A stretch of 64,000 nt of DNA from Desmonostoc muscorum LEGE 12446 (GTDB lineage Bacteria > Cyanobacteriota > Cyanobacteriia > Cyanobacteriales > Nostocaceae), in the NCBI RefSeq assembly GCF_015207005.2, contig NZ_JADEXS020000001.1, positions 2,170,001-2,234,000 of the forward strand, read 5' to 3'. This document shows, one piece after another, positions 54,982 through 63,959 of this stretch (its first letter is position 1; the number at the start of each line of letters is the position of its first letter). The notes below the pieces were generated by a model. It saw only the letters and a list, made by a program, of their open reading frames with translations, ran no database searches and was not told the DNA's origin. Both the position numbers and the translations under genes were made by a program.

Positions 54982-56637
54982 ATGCGAAAAAGCAATTCAA
55001 AATCGCGATCGTCTAAAAACTCGAAAAAGCAGGCTAAAAACGAAACTCCTACCCTTAGCCTCAAAGAACAGTTAGCCCAGAAGCGCAAAGCAGCCCAAGC
55101 ACGTAAAGAACTCACCAGCTTACTCACCACCGCCACCTTTGGCGGTGTCTTCTTAGGCATTGTGCTTTTTTTCGTAGCTGGAATTAAAGCAGCAGTTCCT
55201 GGTGTCTTGGGGATAATTGTCATGTCCCTTTCTTACAAATATCCCCGCCAAGCCCTATATGCCTTCATTATTTACGTACCTGCTGGTGGTACTATTACTT
55301 ACTATTTGGGCAATAGTCCCATACTCCAATTAGCTAAAGATGCTTTTTACGTTCCAGCCCTGATTGGACTTTGGCAAACTTGCCGTAAACAAGGGATACC
55401 AATAATTATTCCCCCAGGAATTAAAACTCCACTTTATATTGTTTTGGCTTGTAGTGTGTTAACACTGTTGTTTGTCAATGGTGGACAGCAGTTTAACCCC
55501 CCTAGTGTCGGACTTTTAGAAAAGGCACCCAAAGAAATACCCTTAGGTATGGGAATTCTGGGACTGAAAGTACTTTTAGGCTATGTGCCTTTGATTGGTT
55601 GTGCTTACTATTTAATTCGAGATAAGCGAGATTTTCTATTTTTATCGCGCCTGCAAATAGGCCTCATACTGACTTGCTGTGTGCTGGGATTTATTCAATA
55701 TTTGTTACTACTAACTGGTATATGTAAAGGCACTAGAGGTCTTGAAGGAAATGCACTATTTGTCACATCACTAGAAGCTCGGTGTTATTTTGGTGGAGCG
55801 CTCTTATATAGTCCTGAAGAAGGAGTTATTCGCTTACCAGGAACATTTGTAGCCCCTTGGCAGTGGGCATGGTTTTTAATTTCCAGCACCTTTTTTACCT
55901 TTGCCACCGGCTTCACCGACCCCTCGATAATATGGCGGTTAATCAGCTTAGGTGCTTTAGGTTCAGTATTTATTAATGCTGTCATTTCTGGACAGAGAAT
56001 CGCCTTAGCTTTAGTACCAACCTGCTTTGGAATTTTGCTATTGCTCACAGGTCAAATTGGCAACCTCAAACGGTTTATTCCCATAGGAATCGGACTAGCT
56101 TTGATTTTGGGAATAGCGATGATAACTAACCCTGCTGTCGTCCAAGAGAGAACCGCAAGTTTTACTAGTCGTTGGGAAGCTTCACCACCTCAAGATTTTA
56201 TCATCCAGCAATTTGAAGAAAACTGGAAAGACGTAGACGGCCCTTTAGGTAGTGGCTTAGGTCGAGCAACTAACTCCGCCCGTGCAATGGGTGAAACTAA
56301 GCTGGTAGAAACTTATTACCCGAAAGTACTTTATGAAATTGGAATTATTGGGGTATTAGCGTTTTTAAGTTTAGTCACAAGTTTAACAATTATTGCCTTC
56401 AAAACCTATCGCTCGATAAAAAACCGTAATTTCCGCAGTTACGGAGCAGCTTTATGGGTGTTTATATTGTTTATTAGCTATAACACCTACTACTATCCCT
56501 TGGATGTAGATCCAGTTGCTGTCTATTATTGGTTTTTTGCGGGAGTTCTTTTTAAATTGCCAGAACTAGAAAAACAAGAAAAAGAAGATGCCGACCCGAA
56601 CCAAAAAAACCAGAAAAAACGTCTCAAAACAATTTAA
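54982..56637 (+). CDS. hpsL: O-antigen polymerase/ligase-like membrane protein (HpsL-like)
   Basis: A 551-residue protein with a basic, Lys/Ser-rich cytoplasmic start (MRKSNSKSRSSKNSKKQ), about ten to twelve membrane helices, and a large periplasmic loop (ERTASFTSRWEASPPQ, then GPLGSGLGRATNSARAMG) typical of Wzy/WaaL-type polymerases and ligases. ATG 54982 was chosen; TTG 54934, overlapping the preceding gene, would add 16 residues. The name hpsL (hormogonium polysaccharide) is tentative: I recall this gene upstream of glycosyltransferase genes hpsN, hpsO and hpsP, the order seen here. It would polymerise or transfer the exported glycan. Confidence 0.87.
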   Translation: MRKSNSKSRSSKNSKKQAKNETPTLSLKEQLAQKRKAAQARKELTSLLTTATFGGVFLGIVLFFVAGIKAAVPGVLGIIVMSLSYKYPRQALYAFIIYVPAGGTITYYLGNSPILQLAKDAFYVPALIGLWQTCRKQGIPIIIPPGIKTPLYIVLACSVLTLLFVNGGQQFNPPSVGLLEKAPKEIPLGMGILGLKVLLGYVPLIGCAYYLIRDKRDFLFLSRLQIGLILTCCVLGFIQYLLLLTGICKGTRGLEGNALFVTSLEARCYFGGALLYSPEEGVIRLPGTFVAPWQWAWFLISSTFFTFATGFTDPSIIWRLISLGALGSVFINAVISGQRIALALVPTCFGILLLLTGQIGNLKRFIPIGIGLALILGIAMITNPAVVQERTASFTSRWEASPPQDFIIQQFEENWKDVDGPLGSGLGRATNSARAMGETKLVETYYPKVLYEIGIIGVLAFLSLVTSLTIIAFKTYRSIKNRNFRSYGAALWVFILFISYNTYYYPLDVDPVAVYYWFFAGVLFKLPELEKQEKEDADPNQKNQKKRLKTI

Positions 56638-56792
56638 ATGCAAACAAAATGCTAAAAGTTATCATCAGAGGTCAGCCCCTTCTCTGCGAGACGCACTCGC
56701 GTTCGGGGAAGTCAAAAGTCAAAATTCAAAAAAACCTCAGCAGTCAACACTTCCAATGACTATTAAAATAGTAAAATTATTTAAGAAAAATT
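56638..56792. repeat. GAGACGCACTCGCGTTCG dispersed element between hpsL-like and hpsN-like genes
   Basis: Short gap. It contains a copy (56676-56706) of the element also at 541-581 and 26739-26775, followed by AAGTCAAAAGTCAAAA repeats. Confidence 0.75.
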
Positions 56793-57773
56793 ATGAATAA
56801 TTGGCCTTTAATTACTGTGGTTATCCCGACATATGGTCGAGAGGAACCGCTACGGGATAGCATTGTAGATGTCCTGAAACAGGACTATCCGAATTTTGAA
56901 GTTTTAGTAATAGACCAAACTGCAAAACACCAACCAGAAATTCAAGCCTACCTAGAAGAAATGGCGGAGGCAGGTAAAATTAAATGGTTGCGGTTAGATT
57001 GGGCGAGTTTGCCAGGGGCGCGGAATTATGCTGTGCGGCGGTCATCTGGTGAAATCATATTATTTATTGATGATGATGTGCAGCTAACGCCTGGATTGTT
57101 ATCAGCCCATGCGAAAAATTATTTGCAAAACCCAGAGGTGGGGGCTGTTGCTGGACGGGTATTTGACAGAATGAAATTGGGTGATTCTGGAGGAGATTTA
57201 GAGATTGAATATCTGCCTCCCGAAGCTATGGACCCTGGTATCGCTTGGTATCATATTGATTTAGTACATACGATAAAATCCCAGCAAGTACTGACAGCAA
57301 GGGGGTGTAATATGTCCTTTCGCCGGGAAATTTTTACTAAGTATGGATTGAGTTTTGATGAGAGATTTGGCGGTAGTGCAGTGCGGGAAGAATCAGATTT
57401 TTGTTTGCGGGTGCGACAGACGGGATATAAGATTTGGTACGACCCAGAAGCCCATTTGGTGCATTTAGGTGAGGAGACTGGGGGTTGTCATGATATTAGT
57501 ATGCGATCGCTTAAATATCAACTCACCTTTTACCACAATCATTTCCTCTTGGGGCTAAAAAACCTCACTGTTACCCAAGCTTTACGCCTATACGCGCGTT
57601 TATTTGATTGTCACGTCCTGGGACGCCCACCTTGCCATAAAAGCGGTTCCCCCATCAAAATTCTCACTCGCGGTATTTTTTACACTTTGGGTTTTTTCAA
57701 AGCCTTGGGTACTGTCATCCAATCAGTATGGAATGATGGTCAAATTTACACTCGTTTGGATCAAAAAGTTTAG
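56793..57773 (+). CDS. hpsN: GT2 glycosyltransferase (HpsN-like)
   Basis: A 326-residue family 2 glycosyltransferase: ITVVIPTYGREEPLRDSIVD (about 7-26), FEVLVIDQTAKHQPE, the metal site IILFIDDDVQLTPG (about 88-101), and an EESDFCLRVRQTGYKIWYDP acceptor region. The C-terminus has two hydrophobic stretches that could dip into the membrane. The gene follows the polymerase-like gene by 155 bases. The symbol is by position and family resemblance to hormogonium polysaccharide genes and should be taken as tentative. Confidence 0.9.
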   Translation: MNNWPLITVVIPTYGREEPLRDSIVDVLKQDYPNFEVLVIDQTAKHQPEIQAYLEEMAEAGKIKWLRLDWASLPGARNYAVRRSSGEIILFIDDDVQLTPGLLSAHAKNYLQNPEVGAVAGRVFDRMKLGDSGGDLEIEYLPPEAMDPGIAWYHIDLVHTIKSQQVLTARGCNMSFRREIFTKYGLSFDERFGGSAVREESDFCLRVRQTGYKIWYDPEAHLVHLGEETGGCHDISMRSLKYQLTFYHNHFLLGLKNLTVTQALRLYARLFDCHVLGRPPCHKSGSPIKILTRGIFYTLGFFKALGTVIQSVWNDGQIYTRLDQKV

Positions 57774-57860
57774 TTAGTGCTAGAGACGCGATTAATCGCG
57801 TCTGTACAAGAGTTAGGAGTTAGGAATTACTGAATAAAAAATCACAAATTACAAATAACA

Positions 57861-59036
57861 ATGAAAATCTTAGTTGCTAGTCACACTTATATTGTAGACC
57901 TCAACTGTGAAAAATTACGCGCTTTATCTCAGCTAGAACCTGACATTGAAGTGACAGTTGTAGTTCCAAAACGCTGGAATCCTGGTGGTGTACAAAACAA
58001 AATCATTGAAACTGAATACCGCGATGAAGGCTCATTTAAAATAGTTCCGCTTTATAACTTCAGTCAAAATCATCAGGGATTCCTTACCTTTGGCGCTGAT
58101 TTGATATCTTTATTAAAACAATTTCGCCCCCAAATCATCCAGGTAGAGCAAGGGTCTAGAGGATTGGCTTATACTCAAATGATTGCCTTAAACAAACTAC
58201 TAGGACTCAAGGCAAAAAATGTATTTTTTACCTGGTGGAACCTACCATATCAATTAAAATTACCAGTTGCCTTATTAGAAAAACATAACCTCAATCACAG
58301 CCACGGCATTATTTCTGGTAATCAGGATGGGGCAGAAGTTTTGCGACAACGGGGATATGAAGGGCCGATTAAAGTCATGCCGCAATTGGGTGTAGATGAA
58401 AGTTTATTTACTCCCAAACCACAACCAGAGTTAGCAGCTAGTTTAGGTATTGAAAAAGAAGATTTTGTGGTGGGTTTTGTTGGGCGTTTTGTTCAAGAAA
58501 AGGGTTTATTAACGCTTTTAAAAGCCTTAGTGAGGTTAAAAAATAAACCTTGGAAATTACTCCTCTTGGGACGGGGAGAATTACAAGGAGAATTAATTAA
58601 AATAGCAACAGAGAACAATATTGAAAACCGATTAATTTTAGTAGAAAGCGTTCCCCATAATGAAGTAGCAAACTATATCAATTTAATGAGTACTTTGGTA
58701 CTGCCTTCAGAAACAACTTACAAATTTAAAACCTTAACCTCTGCTGGTTGGAAAGAACAATTTGGTCACGTGCTAATTGAAGCAATGGCTTGTCAAGTGC
58801 CTGTGATTGGTTCTGATTCCGGTGAAATTCCCCATGTAATTGGTGATGCTGGTTTAATTTTTCCTGAAGGTGATGCCGAAGCCCTTGCTAATTGCTTACT
58901 TGAATTAATGGATAAACCATATTTTGCTCACACTCTTGGTGAAATGGGTTATCAAAAAGCAATGATTAAATATACAAATAAAGCTTTAGCTAAGCAGCAA
59001 TTAGAGTTTTATCAAGAGTTGGTCATTAGTCATTAG
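57861..59036 (+). CDS. hpsO: GT4 family glycosyltransferase (HpsO-like)
   Basis: A 391-residue GT-B glycosyltransferase. N-terminal domain begins MKILVASHTYIVDLNCEKLR; the C-terminal nucleotide-sugar site includes VVGFVGRFVQEKGLLTLLKA (about 204-223), a long variable loop SETTYKFKTLTSAGWKEQFG, and the motif FGHVLIEAMACQVPVIGSDS. The gene overlaps no neighbour; GTAGAGACGC repeat-like DNA lies 5' of it (about 57781). It would add a sugar to the glycan of the second cluster. Symbol tentative, by order. Confidence 0.9.
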   Translation: MKILVASHTYIVDLNCEKLRALSQLEPDIEVTVVVPKRWNPGGVQNKIIETEYRDEGSFKIVPLYNFSQNHQGFLTFGADLISLLKQFRPQIIQVEQGSRGLAYTQMIALNKLLGLKAKNVFFTWWNLPYQLKLPVALLEKHNLNHSHGIISGNQDGAEVLRQRGYEGPIKVMPQLGVDESLFTPKPQPELAASLGIEKEDFVVGFVGRFVQEKGLLTLLKALVRLKNKPWKLLLLGRGELQGELIKIATENNIENRLILVESVPHNEVANYINLMSTLVLPSETTYKFKTLTSAGWKEQFGHVLIEAMACQVPVIGSDSGEIPHVIGDAGLIFPEGDAEALANCLLELMDKPYFAHTLGEMGYQKAMIKYTNKALAKQQLEFYQELVISH

Positions 59037-59092
59037 TGATTGGTCATTAGTGAATAACACAGGACAAATAACAAACGACAAATGACAAAAAA

Positions 59093-60343
59093 ATGAAAAT
59101 ATTACAAATTGTTCCCTCAATTTCTCTGATTTACGGCGGCCCTAGTCAAATGGTACTGGGATTAGCTCCAGCTTTGGTAAAAGAGGGAGTAGAAGTTACA
59201 ATTCTCACAACTGATAGTAATGGTGATAATGGTCAAATACCTCTGGATGTTCCCTTAAATCGCCTGATTAAACAAGATGGTTATGAAATTATCTATTTTC
59301 GTTGTGCGCCATTTCGTCGCTACAAATTTTCTCTAGATTTACTCAAGTGGCTAAAACTTCATGCCCACGAGTTTGATATTGCACATATTCATGCTTTATT
59401 CTCACCCATAAGTAGTGCTGCTGCTATTGTGTGTCGTCAGCAAAAACTACCTTATATTTTGCGTCCTTTGGGTACTCTCGATCCGGCTGATTTACGCAAA
59501 AAAAAGCAATTAAAACAGATTTATGCTGCAATTATAGAACGTCAAAATTTAGCAGGTGCGGCGGCAATTCATTTTACTAGCGAACAAGAAGCTAAAATAT
59601 CAGAAAGATTTGGAGTATCGACGCCAGATTTGGTAATTCCTTTGGGTGTGATTCCGCCTCAATCCCCTGGTGAAAAGGGGAGAAATTTTGTATTTAGTCA
59701 ATTTAAAATACCAGAGGATATCCCGTTGGTGCTATTTATGTCACGAATTGACCCAAAAAAGGGGTTGAATTTGTTGATTCCGGCGCTAGAAAAATTGTTA
59801 GGGGTTGGTTATAAATTTCATTTTGTTTTAGCTGGAACAAATCCCCAAGAACCAGATTACGAAGAAAAAATAAAATCCCAAATTCAAAATTCATCACTGC
59901 GATCGCACACTACAATCACTGGCTTTGTTACTGGTGAATTAAAAGCTAGTTTACTACAAGCTGCTGATTTATTCGTCTTACCTTCCTATTATGAAAATTT
60001 TGGCATTGCTGTAGCTGAAGCGATGCTAGCAGGAATACCCGTAGTCATTTCTGACCAAGTGCATATTTGTCAACAAATACGTGATAGTGAGTCGGGTTGG
60101 GTGGGTACAACAGATGTGGAAGCACTAGTAGATTTATTACAAGCAGCTTTGGAAAATCCCGCAGAACGCCAACGACGGGGATTAAACGCCCACAAATATG
60201 CTGATGTAAATTTTAGCTGGGATGCGATCGCAAAGCTTACAATCCAAGCCTACCAAAAAATTCTGGCAAACAAATCAATCAGGACTTACGTACAAGTAAC
60301 GGAAAATCGAACCGCAGAGGACGCAGAGGGCACCCAGAAATAA
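59093..60343 (+). CDS. hpsP: GT4 family glycosyltransferase (HpsP-like) with repeat-derived C-terminus
   Basis: A 416-residue GT-B glycosyltransferase: start MKILQIVPSISLIYGGPSQM, then the acceptor loop DIAHIHALFSPISSAAA, and the donor site VLFMSRIDPKKGLNLLIPAL (about 218-237), with PSYYENFGIAVAEAMLAGIP as the E-x7-E motif. After ILANKSI the last 20 codons (RTYVQVTENRTAEDAEGTQK) are supplied by a 92-bp MITE-like element (60281-60372) whose inside provides the TAA stop. The ancestral C-terminus therefore seems replaced. Symbol tentative by order. Confidence 0.9.
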   Translation: MKILQIVPSISLIYGGPSQMVLGLAPALVKEGVEVTILTTDSNGDNGQIPLDVPLNRLIKQDGYEIIYFRCAPFRRYKFSLDLLKWLKLHAHEFDIAHIHALFSPISSAAAIVCRQQKLPYILRPLGTLDPADLRKKKQLKQIYAAIIERQNLAGAAAIHFTSEQEAKISERFGVSTPDLVIPLGVIPPQSPGEKGRNFVFSQFKIPEDIPLVLFMSRIDPKKGLNLLIPALEKLLGVGYKFHFVLAGTNPQEPDYEEKIKSQIQNSSLRSHTTITGFVTGELKASLLQAADLFVLPSYYENFGIAVAEAMLAGIPVVISDQVHICQQIRDSESGWVGTTDVEALVDLLQAALENPAERQRRGLNAHKYADVNFSWDAIAKLTIQAYQKILANKSIRTYVQVTENRTAEDAEGTQK

Positions 60344-60372
60344 GAGTTTTGGAGGGTTATTGCGTAAGTCCT
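60281..60372. mobile_element. 92-bp MITE-like element, copy 2
   Basis: Bounded by AGGACTTACGTA and TGCGTAAGTCCT (inverted, one mismatch), same length and internal order as 50225-50316. Its left part is coding: it provides the final codons and stop of the hpsP-like gene. Confidence 0.88.
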
Positions 60373-60540
60373 ATCAATTTAACCCAAGGCAGACAACAGC
60401 AGTTTTGCCAAATAGGTGTTAAAACTACTTTGACAAGTACAGCAGATTGCAAGCTAGTGAAATATACAGTAGGAGTCAAGAGTCAAGAAGGGTTTTTATC
60501 TGGCTTGTAGACCAAAACACTATATATACACAAATTCTGT

Positions 60541-62223
60541 ATGAAAGTTGAAAATGAGAAGATGCCAATATCTGATACCGTTGAACAACCAAAACTTTTC
60601 AGTTTCGGTGGCTTGTTTAGTGGACTGCGTGGCGATTTTACGGGAGGACTGACAGCAGCTGTCGTAGCACTACCCTTGGCTTTAGCTTTTGCGGTGGCAA
60701 GTGGAGTAGAACCAAAGGCAGGACTCTACACCGCTATTGTGGCGGGAATTGTAGCGGCAATCTTTGGAGGTTCGCCGGTACAGATTACAGGCCCTACAGG
60801 CGCAATGGCTGTCATTTTGGTGGGAATTGTTGCTAAGTATGGCATTGAAAAAGTTTGGATTGCTGGGGTGATGGCTGGAATTATCCAGATTGCCTTGGGA
60901 GTTGCCAAACTGGGACAACTAGTGAAGTTTATTCCTTATCCAGTGACGGCAGGTTTTACTAACGGTATCGCCGTGATTATTTTTTGTGGTCAATTAAATA
61001 ATTTCTTTGGCTTACAAGTACCACGTAGCGAACATTTTCTGCCAGGACTTTGGCAAAGTATAACTCATGTAGAAGCTTTAAACTGGGTAGCAGTCGGGCT
61101 GGCAGTGGTGGTGATTGCAACCAACGTTTTATGGCCCAAGATTAATACTACTATACCGGGTTCTTTAGTGGGGTTGGTGTTGGCAACAGTGATCGCTGCT
61201 TATTTTCATCTGGATGTGCCAACAATTGGAGTCATTCCTCAATCTTTACCCATGCCCCAAGGTATTCCCCACTGGAATGATTTTAGCGTGATTCGAGAAC
61301 TAATTAATCCGGCTTTGGCTTTGGCGGCACTGGGAAGTATTGAATCGTTGCTGTCGGCGGTGGTGGCTGATGGAATGACGGTGAGTGAGAAACACAATAG
61401 CGATCGCGAATTAATTGGTCAAGGATTGGCAAATATCATTGTCCCATTTTTTGGTGGCATCCCAGCAACAGGGGCGATCGCTCGGACTGCTGTGAATGTC
61501 CGTTCTGGCGGTAAAACCCGACTGTCTGGAGTCATTCACGGCGTTGCTTTAGCCATTATTGTCTTAACTTTGGCACCCTTAGCGGCGCAGATTCCCCTAG
61601 CCGCACTTGCTGGCATTTTGATGGTAGTTAGCTTGCGGATGATTGAGTGGGAAGCCATTGGCTTATTAATGCGTGCTACCTACTCCGATTTTGCTGTGAT
61701 GATTCTCACCTGGCTGGTAACAATTTTGTTTGACTTAGTTCTCGCTGTGGAAGTCGGATTAATTGCAGCCGGAGCCTTGTTTATCAAACGTATGAGTGAT
61801 TTGACCCTTGCCAAAATACCTGAAACCGAAGTGTTTCCCCCTGGTATTCCTCTAGAATTAGGCAAAGAAATTGCTGTTTATCGGGTAGATGGCCCTGTAT
61901 TTTTTGGTGCTGCGGAAAGGTTCGTTACCTTCTTGCGGGAGCAGCCAGAAGTGAAGTATTTAATTCTGCGGTTACGGTATGTACCAAATATGGACACAAC
62001 TGGCTTAGTGGCCTTAGAGGATATTTACCACGATTTGGAACGGCATAATTGCCGCTTAATTCTCACAGGTTTACAACCCCAAGTTCGACAAATACTAGAA
62101 CGTTCAGGATTGTTGAAAACAATCGGATTATCAAATTGTTTTGAAACAACCACAGATGCTATTTGCTCTCTCAATCCTCAGATTGAAAGACCATCTCAGC
62201 TTGTAGCGACTAATTTAAATTGA
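60541..62223 (+). CDS. SulP family anion transporter with STAS domain
   Basis: A 560-residue membrane transporter. About 10-12 helices (residues about 28-430) begin with the SulP signature DFTGGLTAAVVALPLALAFA, and include GGSPVQITGPTGAMAV; a C-terminal STAS domain (about 440-540) contains IAVYRVDGPVFFGAAERFV and NMDTTGLVALEDIYHDLE. Members carry sulfate or bicarbonate (BicA in some cyanobacteria); the sequence here does not decide between them. The start is ATG 60541; ATG 60562 (MPISDTVEQ) is an alternative. The preceding 60373-60540 gap has no clear signal. Confidence 0.9.
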   Translation: MKVENEKMPISDTVEQPKLFSFGGLFSGLRGDFTGGLTAAVVALPLALAFAVASGVEPKAGLYTAIVAGIVAAIFGGSPVQITGPTGAMAVILVGIVAKYGIEKVWIAGVMAGIIQIALGVAKLGQLVKFIPYPVTAGFTNGIAVIIFCGQLNNFFGLQVPRSEHFLPGLWQSITHVEALNWVAVGLAVVVIATNVLWPKINTTIPGSLVGLVLATVIAAYFHLDVPTIGVIPQSLPMPQGIPHWNDFSVIRELINPALALAALGSIESLLSAVVADGMTVSEKHNSDRELIGQGLANIIVPFFGGIPATGAIARTAVNVRSGGKTRLSGVIHGVALAIIVLTLAPLAAQIPLAALAGILMVVSLRMIEWEAIGLLMRATYSDFAVMILTWLVTILFDLVLAVEVGLIAAGALFIKRMSDLTLAKIPETEVFPPGIPLELGKEIAVYRVDGPVFFGAAERFVTFLREQPEVKYLILRLRYVPNMDTTGLVALEDIYHDLERHNCRLILTGLQPQVRQILERSGLLKTIGLSNCFETTTDAICSLNPQIERPSQLVATNLN

Positions 62224-62367
62224 ACTCAGCCCCCTCATTCTGTATCTAAGAGTGCTGACAACCTAAAATTTTGTTTCAAACCGCTAAAGCCCGATTGGGG
62301 AATAGGGGTTTTGTGTCATGATGACAAAGTAGAACACATATGCTTTTCTAACTACAGGGAATCTCAC

Positions 62368-63006
62368 ATGGCTCTCCGTTTAGGTGATACAGTACCCAAC
62401 TTTAAACAAGCCTCAACACACGGCGACATCGATTTTTACGAATGGGCAGGTGACAGCTGGGTTGTGCTGTTCTCTCACCCTGCTGATTTTACACCTGTTT
62501 GCACAACAGAACTCGGCACAGTTGCCAAGCTGAAACCAGAATTTGACAAGCGCAATGTCAAAGCGATCGCACTTAGCGTTGATAATGTTGAATCACACAA
62601 TGGCTGGGTGGGAGATATTGAAGAAACTCAAAGCACCACTCTTAACTACCCAATTTTGGCAGATGCCGATCGCCAGGTTTCTGACCTTTATGATATGATC
62701 CACCCCAATGCCAACGCAGCTGTAACGGTGCGATCGGTTTTCGTAATCGACCCCAACAAAAAACTCCGTCTAACTTTCACATATCCCCCCAGCACAGGAC
62801 GCAACTTTGATGAACTTTTGCGGGTGATTGATTCTCTGCAATTGACTGATAACTACAGCGTGGCCACACCAGCCGACTGGAAAGATGGAGAGGATGTCGT
62901 AATTGTCCCCTCACTCAAAGATCCAGAAGTTCTCAAAGAGAAGTTCCCCAAAGGCTATCAGGAAGTTAAACCTTATCTGCGGTTAACTCCTCAGCCTAAC
63001 AAGTAA
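62368..63006 (+). CDS. 1-Cys peroxiredoxin (Prx6 type)
   Basis: A 212-residue thiol peroxidase that reduces peroxides in the cytosol. The peroxidatic site is PADFTPVCTTE (C45), and no second cysteine exists, the 1-Cys Prx6 pattern. The C-terminal extension WKDGEDVVIVPSLKDPEVLK is typical of the Prx6 subfamily. ATG 62368 (MALRLGDTVPNF) has a CAGGGAA ribosome binding site; an in-frame upstream start at 62311 would add 19 odd residues. A 40-base hairpin (63031-63070) follows. Confidence 0.95.
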   Translation: MALRLGDTVPNFKQASTHGDIDFYEWAGDSWVVLFSHPADFTPVCTTELGTVAKLKPEFDKRNVKAIALSVDNVESHNGWVGDIEETQSTTLNYPILADADRQVSDLYDMIHPNANAAVTVRSVFVIDPNKKLRLTFTYPPSTGRNFDELLRVIDSLQLTDNYSVATPADWKDGEDVVIVPSLKDPEVLKEKFPKGYQEVKPYLRLTPQPNK

Positions 63007-63030
63007 ATCTAAAAATGATTTCCTGCATTA

Positions 63031-63070
63031 GACGCAAAGCCGCCAACCTATATCTTGGCGTCTTTGCGTC
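63031..63070 (+). terminator. long hairpin downstream of the peroxiredoxin gene
   Basis: Outer stem GACGCAAAG with CTTTGCGTC and inner stem CGCCAA with TTGGCG. The CTTTGCGTC piece recurs in tandem just after, so it is also a repeat. No T run follows; a terminator role is by position only. Confidence 0.55.
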
Positions 63071-63124
63071 TTTGCGTGAGAATAAAGTCATTGGGCTAGA
63101 AATCGGAACCTGGAGGAAATCCCC

Positions 63125-63709
63125 ATGTTTTCATCCCCTTTAGTTTTACAAATTCCGTCATCAATGCAAATCACAGACGAACAATTTTTTGAGTTCTGTC
63201 TGGCGAATCGTGATTTACGCATTGAACGCAATAAATTTGGAGAATTGGTAATTATGCCTCCTACTGGTTCAGAGACAGGAAACCGAGAAATTAATATCTC
63301 AGGACAGTTATGGGTGTGGTCAGAACAGGATGGCACAGGTATAACTTTTAGCTCTAGTACTGGATTTAAGTTATCAACAGGTGCAGAGCGCTCTCCAGAT
63401 GCTTCCTGGATTAAACTAGAACGGTGGAATTCTCTGTCTCCAGAACAACAGCAAAAATTTGCCCCCATTTGTCCAGATTTTGTAGTCGAACTCAAATCTC
63501 CCAGCGACAACCTCCAAACTCTGAAGGAAAAAATGGAGGAATATATGAATGAGCCGGGAATACAGTTAGGCTGGTTGATTGACCGTAAGCAACGTAAAGT
63601 CTATATTTATCGTCCTGGATTATCAGAGGAATGTTTGGATAATCCTGCTAGCGTTAGTGGCGATCGCATATTGCCTGGTTTTATTTTGAATATGAGTAAA
63701 GTTTGGTAA
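63125..63709 (+). CDS. Uma2 family (DUF820) putative endonuclease
   Basis: A 194-residue Uma2 protein without coiled-coil tail. Core: RIERNKFGELVIMPPTG near the N-terminus, RSPDASWIKLERWNSLS (about 96-112, catalytic Asp) and CPDFVVELKSPSDNLQ (about 121-136, Glu and Lys), then GWLIDRKQRKVYIYRP. It has an excellent ribosome binding site (GGAGGAAAT, 12 bases before ATG 63125). It is closer to the gene at 13265 in overall design than to the coiled-coil trio. Role unknown. Confidence 0.9.
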   Translation: MFSSPLVLQIPSSMQITDEQFFEFCLANRDLRIERNKFGELVIMPPTGSETGNREINISGQLWVWSEQDGTGITFSSSTGFKLSTGAERSPDASWIKLERWNSLSPEQQQKFAPICPDFVVELKSPSDNLQTLKEKMEEYMNEPGIQLGWLIDRKQRKVYIYRPGLSEECLDNPASVSGDRILPGFILNMSKVW

Positions 63710-63746
63710 AAAAGTAGGTATGTACAGCTGTAAGCCCCTACAAAAC

Positions 63747-63769
63747 AAAAAAAACCCGCCGTAGCGGGA
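63747..63769 (-). terminator. rho-independent terminator for the pirA-like gene
   Basis: On the minus strand: CCCGC, TAC loop, GGCGGG, then eight T, immediately downstream of the small gene that ends at 63804. A decayed copy of the GTACAGCTGTA palindrome lies beside it (63721-63740). Confidence 0.85.
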
Positions 63770-63803
63770 TACACAACAAAACTATGAACGATGAAAACTT
63801 GAT

Positions 63804-63959
63804 TTAGTAGGAATACTTCATCTCAGCTTCGAGCTGACGAATCAGTTGTTCGTCACCTTTCGCTCTGGCTACTTGCAAGCGATGTTCTAAGCTTTTTTGA
63901 ATATTCTCTCTGTGAGCTTCTCGCGCTTTCCTGGCAGTCTGTAATCTACCTTGATTCAT
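63804..63959 (-). CDS. pirA: 51-residue protein resembling PirA (PII-interacting regulator)
   Basis: A complete small gene with ATG at 63959, TAA ending at 63804, an AGAGG ribosome binding site 8-9 bases upstream and an intrinsic terminator downstream. The product starts MNQGRLQTARKAREAHRENI, then QKSLEHRLQVARAKG, and ends LEAEMKYSY. This highly charged helical pattern resembles, from memory, PirA, a small cyanobacterial protein that binds the PII nitrogen sensor and tunes arginine synthesis. The gene itself is well supported; the name is tentative. Confidence 0.75.
   Translation of the reverse strand: MNQGRLQTARKAREAHRENIQKSLEHRLQVARAKGDEQLIRQLEAEMKYSY

Noticed and set aside
60541-62223. 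firm assignment as bicarbonate transporter BicA
   Set aside because: The SulP and STAS regions are clear, but the sequence differs clearly from the BicA I recall and substrate cannot be told by eye.
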